A stretch of 64,000 nt of DNA. It comes from Notoacmeibacter marinus. Lineage in GTDB: Bacteria; Pseudomonadota; Alphaproteobacteria; Rhizobiales; Rhizobiaceae. Position numbers and translations under genes: made by a program. Of the stretch, positions 8,758 to 16,489 are shown in pieces. Numbering within the stretch: the stretch's first letter is position 1; each line of letters starts with the position of its first letter. The notes under the pieces are model-generated. The model was given only the letters and a program-made list of their open reading frames with translations, did no database searches and was not told the origin of the DNA. The DNA is taken from contig NZ_NBYO01000001.1 of the NCBI RefSeq assembly GCF_002238045.1, forward strand, positions 1,054,001 to 1,118,000, in the 5' to 3' direction.

Positions 8758-9810
8758 TCAGGCGAACGCTGCCTGAGACGCAGGTGACGGCTCCGGTTTC
8801 ACGCCTGCCGGCACCAGCGTCTGAAGGAAGATATCGGCGCAGGCCTGCCAGCTGAAGGATCCCAGCACGCTTTCCGGATCGACCCGGCCGAGCTCCAGTG
8901 CGCCAAGCGCCGCCCTGCCGAGATCGTCGTCGCAGAGTCCGGCGGCCGGGCCGGCTTCGGCCATGACGTCGGCCGGACCCGGCACCGGGTAGGCCGCGAC
9001 CGGCAGACCGCTTGCCAGCGCTTCCAGAAGGACGAGCCCGAATGTATCGGTCCGGCTCGGAAACACGAACACATCGGCGCCGGCGAAGTGAGCGGCGAGA
9101 TCGATACCGGTCTTGGCGCCCAGAAACACGGCTTCGGGAAAGCGACGCTCCAGTTCGGCGCGCTGCGGGCCATCGCCAACGATCAGCTTGGTGCCTGGCA
9201 GGTCGAGCTTGAGAAACGCCTCGATATTCTTTTCCGTCGCCACGCGGCCGACATTCAGGAAAATCGGACGGGGCAGGTCGAGCGGGATGGCGCGCGCGGG
9301 ATGGAAAAGATCGCGGTCGACGCCGCGCGTCCAGACCTGAAGATTGCCATAGCCGCGCGTCTCAAGGTCGGCGGCGATGGAGGCGGTCGGCACGAGAGTC
9401 GCTTCGCCCTTGCTGTGGAAACGCCTTAGAATGGCGTGAGTGAGCCGCACCGGCACGGGCAGGCGCGCCCGCAAATATTCCGGAAACCGGGTGTGGTAGG
9501 CGCTGGTATAGCGCCAGCCATTGCGGATACAGGCGCGCCGCATGGCCCGGCCGACCGGTCCTTCGGTCACGATGTGGATGTGGTCGGGACCGATCTCGCG
9601 CGCCATGCGTTCCATCGCGCCCGACGTGGCGAGAGCGAGCGGAATTTCAGGATAGGAGGGCAGGGCGATGCTGCGGAAGCGGGAGGGGCCAATAGTCTCG
9701 ACCCGATGGCCGGCGGTGCCCAGATGATCCGCCACGATGCCCATGGTGCGGACCACGCCGTTGATCTGCGGCGGCGCCGCATCGGTGGCGATCAGAATGG
9801 TCTGGCCCAT
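8758..9810 (-). CDS. GT4-family glycosyltransferase (glycolipid type)
   Basis: A 350-residue GT-B fold glycosyltransferase of family 4. The N-terminus ATDAAPPQINGVVRTM resembles the SqdX/MgdA and alpha-mannosyltransferase group that glycosylates lipids. The C-terminal nucleotide-sugar site is seen as FLNVGRVATEKNIEAFLKL and FPSRTDTFGLVLLEALASG, with the Glu-containing motif. No signal peptide is present; such enzymes act at the cytoplasmic face of the inner membrane. Its start codon overlaps the stop of the upstream phosphoesterase gene (TGATG), so the pair is translationally coupled. The acceptor is inferred to be a lipid. Confidence 0.85.
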   Translation of the reverse strand: MGQTILIATDAAPPQINGVVRTMGIVADHLGTAGHRVETIGPSRFRSIALPSYPEIPLALATSGAMERMAREIGPDHIHIVTEGPVGRAMRRACIRNGWRYTSAYHTRFPEYLRARLPVPVRLTHAILRRFHSKGEATLVPTASIAADLETRGYGNLQVWTRGVDRDLFHPARAIPLDLPRPIFLNVGRVATEKNIEAFLKLDLPGTKLIVGDGPQRAELERRFPEAVFLGAKTGIDLAAHFAGADVFVFPSRTDTFGLVLLEALASGLPVAAYPVPGPADVMAEAGPAAGLCDDDLGRAALGALELGRVDPESVLGSFSWQACADIFLQTLVPAGVKPEPSPASQAAFA

Positions 9811-10652
9811 CAGGCGGCTTGCGTCTTTCGTACATCTGGCGCGGGAAGCGCCTGGACGCTTGGTTGCCGGGCATCCGCTTCCCGTTTGGCCAGAACGTCC
9901 ATCCAGCGGATCAATTCAAGGCGACCGTCGAAATGCTCGACGATGGCGGTGCAGCTTTCCACCCAGTCGCCCGTGTTCACATAGGTCATGTCGCCGTCGA
10001 TCGTTTCGATGGCCGCATGGTGAATGTGGCCGCAAATGACACCGTCCAGACCTTCCTTTCTGGCTTCGGCGGCAAGGGTCGTCTCGAACGAGCCGATGAA
10101 ATTGACGGCGCGTTTGACCCGCAGCTTCGCCCAGGCCGAGAAGGACCAGTAGGGGAGGCCAAAGGCTCTTCGGATCAGGGCGATGAAACGGTTCAGATTG
10201 ATCGCCGCGACATAGGCCCAGTCGCCCAGATGGGCTAGAAGCCTTGCGTTCATGACGACCACGTCGAACTGATCGCCGTGGATGACCAGAAGCCGGCGAC
10301 CGTCGGCCGTTTCGTGAACGGTTCGGTCGATCACTTCGATGCCGCCAAAGTGCAGCCCTTGGAAATCGCGCGCGAACTCGTCGTGATTTCCCGGCACATA
10401 GATCATCTCGACGCCCTTGCGGGCCTGGCGCAGCAGTTTCTGGACCACGTCGTTGTGACTTTGGGGCCAATGCCAATGACGCTTCAGCTTCCACCCGTCG
10501 ACGATATCGCCGACAAGGACGATCTTCTCGGCCTGATGCTCGCGCAGAAAACCGAGCAGTGCCGCGGCATTGGACGCTTTGGCGCCAAGATGAATATCGG
10601 ACAGAAAAAGTGTGCGGATTTTCCTGGAAGTCCCGCTCATGGCGACTGACAT
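9810..10652 (-). CDS. LpxH-like metallophosphoesterase (UDP-2,3-diacylglucosamine diphosphatase family)
   Basis: A 280-residue calcineurin-like phosphoesterase. All metal-site blocks are present in order: DIHLG, GDIVDGW, GNHDEF, HGDQFD and GHIHHA. It resembles the UDP-2,3-diacylglucosamine diphosphatase group. In alphaproteobacteria the true lipid A hydrolysis step is usually done by LpxI, so this paralogue may act on another lipid-linked diphosphate. It is coupled to a GT4 glycosyltransferase by a one-base stop/start overlap, which fits a shared glycolipid pathway. Two other in-frame Met codons lie near the start, so the first few residues are uncertain. Confidence 0.85.
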   Translation of the reverse strand: MSVAMSGTSRKIRTLFLSDIHLGAKASNAAALLGFLREHQAEKIVLVGDIVDGWKLKRHWHWPQSHNDVVQKLLRQARKGVEMIYVPGNHDEFARDFQGLHFGGIEVIDRTVHETADGRRLLVIHGDQFDVVVMNARLLAHLGDWAYVAAINLNRFIALIRRAFGLPYWSFSAWAKLRVKRAVNFIGSFETTLAAEARKEGLDGVICGHIHHAAIETIDGDMTYVNTGDWVESCTAIVEHFDGRLELIRWMDVLAKREADARQPSVQALPAPDVRKTQAA

Positions 10653-10783
10653 CCCCTACCGTATACAGTGTCCCTCCCCTATGCGCTTCGCGTAACAGTT
10701 GGATGACAATGGCGCTGCTCGGCCATCTGCCCTGCCTGTCTCCACAGGAAACGCGGCATGGCTGCCTCAACGGAAGGGCAATT

Positions 10784-10814
10784 GACAAGCCGACGCTACA
10801 ACGGCTTGTCTTTT
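10784..10814 (+). terminator. Terminator-like hairpin in the leader of the next gene
   Basis: A perfect 9-bp stem (GACAAGCCG at 10784-10792, CGGCTTGTC at 10802-10810) with a 9-base loop is followed directly by TTTT on the plus strand. The gene to its left runs the other way, so this cannot end a known gene. It sits only 21 bases before the start codon at 10836. It is either an attenuator of that gene or the end of a short unannotated plus-strand RNA from the 10.65-10.78 kb interval. Confidence 0.55.
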
Positions 10815-10835
10815 CCGGCAGACGGGAGGACCATC

Positions 10836-11270
10836 ATGCAGGATACGACACGGGACCAGGAAGAAGAACGGATCGAAGGCGTCTATCGCTCATCCGACGA
10901 TTACTGGTGGAGTGGCCGGATCGCCGGCCCCGACGGGCAGTCCTACCGATTTCAACATAGCGATCTGGTATCGGACGAGACCGCCTATCAATCAGGCGAA
11001 CGCGTGACGTTTCGAGCTGACGGACGATTTGCCCGTGACGTGCGTCGGTCGGGCGGCCGGGTTCGCCCGTTCCGGGTCGATACGCGCGCGGATCCCGGAC
11101 AGGATGAACCGCCAGCCGACCTGGAAATGTCGGCCATGAGCCCGGCAGGCGGTGTCGGCGTGGTCGCGCCGCAGGGCGAAACAGCCGCATCGGGCTCAAG
11201 CGCACGCTGGCTGCTATGGCCATTGGTCGTGGGCATCGTGGCGGGCCTGATTTACGTCTATCTATCCTAG
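10836..11270 (+). CDS. Putative cold-shock-like domain with C-terminal membrane anchor
   Basis: A 144-residue protein without a family I can name. Residues 12-70 read like a beta-barrel nucleic-acid or S1/cold-shock fold: GVYRSSDDYWWSGRI, then DGQSYRFQHSDL, GERVTFRA and ARDVRR. These echo the GFGFI, FVHxSDL, GxxVxF and AxxV spacing of cold-shock domains. A Pro/Ala-rich linker follows, then one strongly hydrophobic helix (about 125-143, ending IYVYLS) as a tail anchor. The ATG at 10836 has GGGAGGA upstream and is preferred over the one at 10758. The domain assignment is an inference from pattern, not from a search. Confidence 0.65.
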   Translation: MQDTTRDQEEERIEGVYRSSDDYWWSGRIAGPDGQSYRFQHSDLVSDETAYQSGERVTFRADGRFARDVRRSGGRVRPFRVDTRADPGQDEPPADLEMSAMSPAGGVGVVAPQGETAASGSSARWLLWPLVVGIVAGLIYVYLS

Positions 11271-11345
11271 GTTCCTGGCCCTGGCCGCCGCTTGCGCCCT
11301 TGGCCGGCAATTGACGGCGACGACCGGCATGACCAGAATTGGACG

Positions 11346-12107
11346 ATGAACGTGGCCAATTATCCCGTATGGACGCTTCGCCGGTTTGCCGCCTGCTTGT
11401 GGGTTCTGCTGCTCGGCAGCCTTCCCGCGCAGAGCCAGTCGCCAATCCGGGTTCTCGAACTCTTCACCTCCGAGGCCTGTCGTGCCTGCCTGCGAGCCGA
11501 TGGCCTGCTCGACCGGGTGGCCCGGGAGCCGCGCACGGTCGCGATCGCCTGGCATGTCGATTACTGGAACATGCGTGGGTGGACCGATCCCCTGAGCCTG
11601 CCATCGGCGGGGCATCGGCAATATGGCTACCGCGATGCGTTCGGTCTGACCGGTGTTTTCACGCCCCAGGTGGTGGTCGACGGCGTCGCCAGCATGGTTG
11701 CCGGCAAGCGATCGCTTGTCGAAGAAGCGCTGCCGCAGAGCGATGTCACGACCATTCCCATTGCGGTCGAGCGCATGGCCGATTCCGTGATGATCGGCCT
11801 GCCGGAGCGATCGGACATGACAGGCGATGTGCGCGTGCTGCTCGTTCTGACCCGGCCCGATCGCGTTCGGTATATTTCCGGTGGCGATAATGCCGGACGC
11901 AGTTCGCTTTCGGTCAATGTGGTGGCGGAACTGCGCACGCTGCAGCGCTGGCGCGGCGGCGCGGAGAAGATCGAACTGCCACGGTCCGACATCGAGGCGC
12001 ATGGCGGTGACAGCTTTCTGCTGATCCAGCGCTTCGACGGGTTGGGGCGCCCGCGTGCGATCATCGGCGCGGAGCGCCTGCTCGGAGAGAAAAGTGCCGG
12101 CAGTTAG
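11346..12107 (+). CDS. Secreted DUF1223 protein with CxxC motif
   Basis: A 253-residue protein of the DUF1223 family, which has a thioredoxin-like fold. A signal peptide covers about residues 1-31. The mature start IRVLELFTSEACRAC carries the family CxxC at Cys45 and Cys48, and HVDYWNMRGWTDP is the second family hallmark. It is probably a periplasmic redox or disulfide-related protein, but no activity has been firmly shown for the family. I chose the ATG at 11346 because the signal peptide begins there. It follows the tail-anchored protein gene by 75 bases on the same strand. Confidence 0.85.
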   Translation: MNVANYPVWTLRRFAACLWVLLLGSLPAQSQSPIRVLELFTSEACRACLRADGLLDRVAREPRTVAIAWHVDYWNMRGWTDPLSLPSAGHRQYGYRDAFGLTGVFTPQVVVDGVASMVAGKRSLVEEALPQSDVTTIPIAVERMADSVMIGLPERSDMTGDVRVLLVLTRPDRVRYISGGDNAGRSSLSVNVVAELRTLQRWRGGAEKIELPRSDIEAHGGDSFLLIQRFDGLGRPRAIIGAERLLGEKSAGS

Positions 12108-12183
12108 AGCTTGGGTCCCGTTATACCTTGCGTTGGCAGAGTCGCCCCGCCAATCTGTGACTCATGAGTAAGAAGGTTCACGC

Positions 12184-12558
12184 ATGAATCAGCCCAAACC
12201 GACGGGCAATCTGGTTGATCTGCGGGCGCACCGCCGTGAAACCCATGGCACGGTGGAGCCGGAGATCACCTTCCACCGCCAGGAGTTGGAGCGAATCCTC
12301 AATCTCTACAGTTTCATGGTCGCCGCCGGGGAGTGGCGCGATTATGCGATCGACTTCATGCAGGACCGGGCCGTGTTCTCGGTTTACCGCCGCGCGCGCG
12401 AAGTGCCGCTCTATCAGATCGTCAAGGAGCCCAAGCGCGCCCGCCGCCAGGGCGAATGGAGCGTGGTGACGGGCGAGGGCCTTGTTTTGAAGCGCGGCCG
12501 TGACCTGGCTTTGGTGCTGCGGGTGTTCGACCGGCAATTGAAGATCGTTCGCGACTAA
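12184..12558 (+). CDS. DUF2794 protein
   Basis: A 124-residue cytoplasmic protein matching DUF2794, a family largely confined to alphaproteobacteria. The recognisable core is ITFHRQELERILNLYSFMV, then GEWRDYAIDF and the basic, barrel-like region around YQIVKEPKRARRQGEW. Its function is unknown. AAGAAGG stands eight bases before the ATG. A seven-codon reading frame just upstream ends in an ATGA overlap with this start, but it may be accidental. Confidence 0.85.
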   Translation: MNQPKPTGNLVDLRAHRRETHGTVEPEITFHRQELERILNLYSFMVAAGEWRDYAIDFMQDRAVFSVYRRAREVPLYQIVKEPKRARRQGEWSVVTGEGLVLKRGRDLALVLRVFDRQLKIVRD

Positions 12559-12785
12559 ATAGTCGGTCTTGCGGGTGGCCGGGCCATCACGCCCGTTCAC
12601 GAAAGTTTGTTTGGAATATGCGACTGAGACGGTGACGGGCCGAAGGCGAGGCGCTAAAGTCTATTCGCTGATGCGTTAGCGTTTCCGCTTGCGAACAGCA
12701 GCCTCCGGTGTGATACGCCCCCTTTCATACTGGAGGCCTGTTCGGCGGGCCGGCAGCCTTCTTCAACCCCCCATTTTTTGAGCCG

Positions 12786-13316
12786 TTAGTCCGGGGATGC
12801 GTCGCCGCCTTGTGAAAGCGCACGCTGCATGATGGCTGTATCGCGCCATTGTCCGCCCTTCCAGCCCGTATCCTTCAGCGTGCCGACCATCGCGAAACCG
12901 TGCCGGGCGTGGAGTGCGACCGAAGCTTTATTGTTCGCCGAATCGCCGATCACCGCGACCATCTGCCACCACGGGCCGGCCTCCGCCTCGCGTATCAGGT
13001 CGAGAAGAAGGGCATTGCCGATGCCCTCGCCCATGCGATCGGCCGCGATATAGATCGCATCTTCCAGCGTGAAGCGCCAGCCGGGCCGCGTATGATAGGG
13101 GCCGGCATAGGCATAACCCACCAGGGTGCCATCGCTATCGCAGGCAATACGGAAGGGGAAATCTTCTGCGACCAATCGCTCGAAGCGAGTTCGCAACTCA
13201 GCCAGTGTCGGCGCTTCCAGTTCGTAGGAACCGAAGCCGGACCGCACATGCTCGCCATAAATCGCGGCAATCGCTTCAATATCGTCCGGTTCGAAGGGCC
13301 GAATGGTGATGGCCAT
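12786..13316 (-). CDS. GNAT N-acetyltransferase, phosphinothricin-acetyltransferase-like
   Basis: A 176-residue GNAT-fold acetyltransferase of the PAT/bar-like group (MddA, YncA). These proteins N-acetylate amino-acid analogues such as methionine sulfoximine or phosphinothricin with acetyl-CoA. The acetyl-CoA loop is seen in the DRMGEGIGNALL segment, and VAVIGDSANNKASVALHARHGF, here cut to NNKASVALHARHGF, is the characteristic C-terminal stretch. It is transcribed alone, separated from the BI-1 gene by a clear terminator. The 227 bases on its far side, towards 12558, contain no gene I can support. Confidence 0.85.
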   Translation of the reverse strand: MAITIRPFEPDDIEAIAAIYGEHVRSGFGSYELEAPTLAELRTRFERLVAEDFPFRIACDSDGTLVGYAYAGPYHTRPGWRFTLEDAIYIAADRMGEGIGNALLLDLIREAEAGPWWQMVAVIGDSANNKASVALHARHGFAMVGTLKDTGWKGGQWRDTAIMQRALSQGGDASPD

Positions 13317-13360
13317 GGGATCTCCGCAGAAAAGACAGTCCCTTACGTCAGCGGACCGAC

Positions 13361-13389
13361 AAGAAAAAGGGCGGCCCGATGGACCGCCC
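13361..13389 (-). terminator. Rho-independent terminator of the BI-1 gene
   Basis: Read on the minus strand, a 9-bp stem with one G-U pair (GGGCGGTCC / GGGCCGCCC), a three-base loop and the run TTTTTCTT follow the Bax-inhibitor gene by 23 bases. This is a textbook intrinsic terminator. It isolates that gene from the GNAT gene downstream. Confidence 0.85.
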
Positions 13390-13412
13390 CCAGATTTCCA
13401 TGGTTCTGCCGG

Positions 13413-14195
13413 TTACTCGCGATTGCCGAGGAACTGCAGCAGGAACATGAAGAGGTTGATGAAATCGAGATAGAGACGCAGTGCGCCAATAATGGCCTTG
13501 CGGCCATGCACAACATCGTCGTCGCCCTCGTAATACATCTCCTTGATCTTCTGGGTGTCGTAAGCGGTCAGGCCAGCGAAAACCAGAACGCCGATCGCCG
13601 AGATCGCGAACTGCAGCGCAGACGATTCCAGGAAGATGTTCACGACCATCGCGATCAGAAGACCGATCACGCCCATGATCAGGAACGAACCCCAGCCCGA
13701 CAGATCCTTCTTCGTCGTATAGCCGTAAAGGCTCAGCGCGCCGAAGGCAGCGGCCGTGATGAAGAAGGTCCGGACGATGGATTCCTGCGTATAGACAAGG
13801 AAGATCGTCGAGATCGATGCGCCCACCAATGCGGCATAGATCCAGAAGGTGGTCTGTGCCGCCGGCACACTCATTTTGTGCACGCGGAACGACAGGAAGA
13901 ACACCAGGGCAAGCGGCGCGAAAATCAGCACCCAGCGCAGCGCGCTCGTATACATCAGCGCGCCGATCTGAGTCAGCATCACGCCGTTGATCTCACCGAC
14001 GGCCAATGCTGGATCGGTGGTAGTGGACAGCGAAAACACACCCCATGCGGCAAGACCCGTCAGGGCCAGGCCGATCATCATGAGGTTGTAGACCTTGACC
14101 ATATAGGCGCGCAGGCCCTGATCGATCGACGCATCGGCGACCGGACCGCCCCGGGTCGTCTGATAGGTCTGATAATTGCGGACAGGGTCAGCCAT
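13413..14195 (-). CDS. Bax inhibitor-1/YccA-family membrane protein
   Basis: A 260-residue polytopic protein with about seven hydrophobic helices, matching the BI-1/YccA/TMBIM family. The end is typical: a final helical segment with ALRLYLDFINLFMFLLQFLG, quoted here as LYLDFINLFMFLLQFLG, after DTQKIKEMYYEGDD. Family members form pH-sensitive ion leak channels or modulate FtsH-type proteolysis; which applies here is unknown. I start at the ATG at 14195 (MADPVRNYQ) with AGAGGAT upstream, not at the earlier Met at 14291. It appears monocistronic, with its own terminator. Confidence 0.9.
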   Translation of the reverse strand: MADPVRNYQTYQTTRGGPVADASIDQGLRAYMVKVYNLMMIGLALTGLAAWGVFSLSTTTDPALAVGEINGVMLTQIGALMYTSALRWVLIFAPLALVFFLSFRVHKMSVPAAQTTFWIYAALVGASISTIFLVYTQESIVRTFFITAAAFGALSLYGYTTKKDLSGWGSFLIMGVIGLLIAMVVNIFLESSALQFAISAIGVLVFAGLTAYDTQKIKEMYYEGDDDVVHGRKAIIGALRLYLDFINLFMFLLQFLGNRE

Positions 14196-14256
14196 TGTGA
14201 TCCTCTCATTAGCTGGCAAAAACCGTTCAGCGGGCGCAAACCCACCTGTTGAACGT

Positions 14257-14285
14257 AATATGCGTATTGCCGAGCCATAGGACAA
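14257..14285 (-). promoter_or_regulatory. Candidate promoter of the BI-1 gene
   Basis: On the minus strand TTGTCC (14285-14280) and CATATT (14262-14257) are separated by 17 bases, about 60 bases before the BI-1 start codon. Each box matches the sigma-70 consensus at four of six positions. This is a pattern match only. Confidence 0.3.
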
Positions 14286-14386
14286 GACCAACGGCAGTGC
14301 GAGCGTCGATAATCGTTAAGTGTTTGGTCCGACGACGAAGAATGTCTCTTCCCGCAACCGGAGCGGCATCTGCGCGTTGCAGACAC

Positions 14387-14827
14387 ATGATCAGAACAGC
14401 TCTTATTCTCGCCGCCGGCTTTTTCGCGTTCGATAATCTGCTACCGCAGGTTTCTCCCGCTCATGGCCGCCCCTTATCCACTTTGAAGTGGGAAAAGCGG
14501 CCGCTTCTCATTTTCGCGCCGGATGCCGGCCAGGCCGATCGTCAATGGTCCATTCTGCAACAAAGCAGCGATGGACTGAAGGACCGGGACATGGTGGTGC
14601 TGACGATTACCGACCGCGTGGATGTCCGTCACGGGCCAGCACCCACGGATCTTTCGGCCGCCGGCCTTCGCGCCTATTACGACGTGCCGCAGGACCGCTA
14701 TGAATCGATCCTGATCGGCAAGGACGGCACCCGCAAGGCGCTGTGGCGCGATCCAGTCGAGGCGGTTGCGATTTTTCGGATCGTCGACGCCATGCCAATG
14801 CGTCAACGCGAGATGATCGACGACTGA
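14387..14827 (+). CDS. Secreted DUF4174 protein
   Basis: A 146-residue protein with an N-terminal signal peptide (MIRTALILAAGFFAF onwards) and a DUF4174 domain. The domain is seen as KRPLLIFAPDAGQADRQ, DRDMVVLTITD and ILIGKDGTRKALW. It has a thioredoxin-like fold without catalytic cysteines and is expected in the periplasm; no function is established. The start is uncertain: an in-frame ATG at 14342 would add 15 residues before the hydrophobic core. I prefer 14387 because it gives a normal short n-region, although neither has a strong ribosome site. It is divergent from the BI-1 gene. Confidence 0.75.
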   Translation: MIRTALILAAGFFAFDNLLPQVSPAHGRPLSTLKWEKRPLLIFAPDAGQADRQWSILQQSSDGLKDRDMVVLTITDRVDVRHGPAPTDLSAAGLRAYYDVPQDRYESILIGKDGTRKALWRDPVEAVAIFRIVDAMPMRQREMIDD

Positions 14828-14921
14828 TCGGCTTTTGCGATCGCGTTGATCGATGTCAATATGTCGTTGTCACGGCAGGACTATTCTTATCCTCGTCATA
14901 TTGCATTTGGTGAGGATACCC

Positions 14922-15116
14922 ATGCTCAAGATCACCGCTCTCGTTCATGTCATGACCATGCCCGTTCTCATGGGCATGTTCGTTATCGCGGCGCTCAGCA
15001 TTCCAGAATTCGCCGACAGTCAGGGCATCATTCTGGCTGCGGCGATCGGCTTCGTCGTCGCCATACCGGTGAGCTGGTTCATCGGCTCGCGGATATGGCG
15101 CGCCCGCCGCGCCTGA
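14922..15116 (+). CDS. Small two-helix membrane protein
   Basis: A 64-residue protein consisting almost entirely of two hydrophobic helices (about residues 3-26 and 36-56) and a basic tail WRARRA. It has no catalytic motif. Similar small proteins are common in Rhizobiales, but I cannot assign a role. GGTGAGG lies about eight bases before the ATG at 14922. The frame is open further upstream to 14853, but that segment is arginine/cysteine-rich and unlike the rest. Confidence 0.65.
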   Translation: MLKITALVHVMTMPVLMGMFVIAALSIPEFADSQGIILAAAIGFVVAIPVSWFIGSRIWRARRA

Positions 15117-15235
15117 TACCGATCGATCCGCCGACCCGTCCGCGTTATCGCCGGTGAGGCTGCATCCGCCTCCGGACCGGTTCCGACGCATCTGAAATTG
15201 ACAGGTCGCCGGACCTGCTGCATAAGCGCGCCATC

Positions 15236-15283
15236 ATGATGACGCCGACCCATTCTTCGTCGAAAACGACGACCACGCTCTGA
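15236..15283 (+). CDS. Possible Thr-rich leader peptide upstream of asd
   Basis: A 15-codon frame (MMTPTHSSSKTTTTL) with six threonines, four of them consecutive, ends 81 bases before the asd start codon. Its stop codon directly abuts the left arm of a hairpin. Aspartate-semialdehyde dehydrogenase feeds Thr, Met and Lys synthesis, so a Thr-rich leader makes biological sense. Weak points are the lack of a good ribosome-binding site and the possibility that ACG/ACC runs arise by chance in GC-rich DNA. Confidence 0.35.
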   Translation: MMTPTHSSSKTTTTL

Positions 15284-15317
15284 TCCCTCCTTCCGTGCCT
15301 TCCCGGAAGGGGAGGGA
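15284..15317 (+). promoter_or_regulatory. asd: Hairpin abutting the leader frame, candidate asd attenuator
   Basis: TCCCTCCTTCCG (15284-15295) pairs with the 14-base segment at 15304-15317 over 12 base pairs, with a two-G bulge and an 8-base loop. A ribosome stalled on the Thr codons just upstream would cover the left arm and prevent the hairpin. A ribosome that finishes and leaves would allow it. There is no U-run after the stem, so it is not a standard intrinsic terminator. The regulatory role is inference. Confidence 0.35.
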
Positions 15318-15364
15318 CGGCGCATGTTCAGGATGGAAGGCGGAACAAGGATCGGATCGATACC

Positions 15365-16399
15365 ATGGGTTTCAAGATTGCAGTGGCCGGCGCGACCGGC
15401 AATGTCGGGCGCGAGATGCTCGACATTCTGGAAGAGCGCGGCTTTCCCGCCGACGAGATTGTGCCGCTCGCTTCGCGGCGCTCGATCGGAACGGAAGTAT
15501 CCTATGGCGACAAGACGCTGAAGGTCCGGGCGCTGGAGGATTACGATTTCTCCGATACCGATCTGTGCCTGATGAGCGCCGGCGGCGAGGTTTCCAAGAA
15601 GATGAGCCCGGCCATCGGCAAGGCCGGCTGCATCGTCATCGATAATTCCTCGGCCTGGCGCTACGATTCAGACGTGCCGCTCATCGTCCCCGAGGTGAAC
15701 CCCGATGCAATCGAAGGCTTCCGCAAGAAGAACATCATCGCCAATCCGAACTGCTCGACCGCCCAGCTCGTCGTCGCGCTGAAGCCGCTGCACGACGCCG
15801 CGACCATCAAGCGCATCGTCGTGTCGACCTATCAGTCGGTCTCCGGCGCCGGCAAGGATGGGATGGACGAGCTTTTCAACCAGTCCCGCGCGGTGTTCGT
15901 CTCCGATCCCATCGAAACCAAGAAGTTCACCAAGCGCATCGCCTTCAACGTCATCCCGCATATCGATGTGTTCATGGAAGACGGCTACACCAAGGAAGAG
16001 TGGAAGATCCTCGCCGAAACCAAGAAGATGCTCGACCCGAAGATCAGGGTGACGGCGACGGCGGTGCGCGTACCGGTCTTTGTCGGTCATGCCGAGGCGG
16101 TGAATATCGAATTCGAAAAGCCGATCACGGCAGACGAGGCGCGCGACATCCTGCGCGAGGCGCCGGGCTGTCTCGTCGTCGACAAGCACGAGGATGGCGG
16201 CTACGTCACGCCGCATGAATGCGCCGGCGACGATGCCACCTACATCTCGCGCATCCGCGAGGACGCCACCGTCGAGAACGGCCTGGCGCTATGGGTCGTC
16301 TCGGACAATCTGCGCAAGGGCGCGGCGCTGAACACGATCCAGATCGCCGAGCTGCTCGTCGCCAAAGGGCTGATCCAGCCAAAGAAGCAGGCTGCCTGA
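15365..16399 (+). CDS. asd: Aspartate-semialdehyde dehydrogenase
   Basis: A 344-residue NADPH-dependent enzyme that reduces aspartyl phosphate to aspartate semialdehyde, the branch point for Lys, Thr and Met and for diaminopimelate in the cell wall. The nucleotide loop VAGATGNVGREML lies at the N-terminus. The catalytic cysteine is in NPNCSTAQLVVALKP, and the substrate-binding VPVFVGHAEAVNIEF includes the active-site His. Length is normal. The gene has its own terminator. A possible Thr-rich leader precedes it. dapF, which acts later on the diaminopimelate branch, lies 32 kb away. Confidence 0.97.
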   Translation: MGFKIAVAGATGNVGREMLDILEERGFPADEIVPLASRRSIGTEVSYGDKTLKVRALEDYDFSDTDLCLMSAGGEVSKKMSPAIGKAGCIVIDNSSAWRYDSDVPLIVPEVNPDAIEGFRKKNIIANPNCSTAQLVVALKPLHDAATIKRIVVSTYQSVSGAGKDGMDELFNQSRAVFVSDPIETKKFTKRIAFNVIPHIDVFMEDGYTKEEWKILAETKKMLDPKIRVTATAVRVPVFVGHAEAVNIEFEKPITADEARDILREAPGCLVVDKHEDGGYVTPHECAGDDATYISRIREDATVENGLALWVVSDNLRKGAALNTIQIAELLVAKGLIQPKKQAA

Positions 16400-16431
16400 C
16401 GGCTTGCATCTTCACTGCCGAAGCGCATTTA

Positions 16432-16463
16432 CGGGCGGGACCTGCAACGGTCTCGCCCGTTTT
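16432..16463 (+). terminator. asd: Rho-independent terminator of asd
   Basis: An 11-bp stem with one G-U pair (CGGGCGGGACC at 16432-16442, GGTCTCGCCCG at 16449-16459), a 6-base loop and TTTT follow the asd stop codon by 32 bases. The SDR gene begins 27 bases later. Confidence 0.8.
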
Positions 16464-16489
16464 CGTCTTGCGCCACCCCGGGAGACTGC

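Noticed and set aside
12164-12187. Seven-codon frame ending in an ATGA overlap with the DUF2794 gene
   Set aside because: It is very short, has no ribosome site of its own and no notable codon content, so it is probably accidental.
12559-12785. Possible small RNA in the gap after the DUF2794 gene (CGCTAA/TTAGCG stem at 12652-12681 and TTTTTT near 12774)
   Set aside because: The 6-bp stem has a long loop and is not adjacent to the T-run. No promoter or known RNA family is recognisable.
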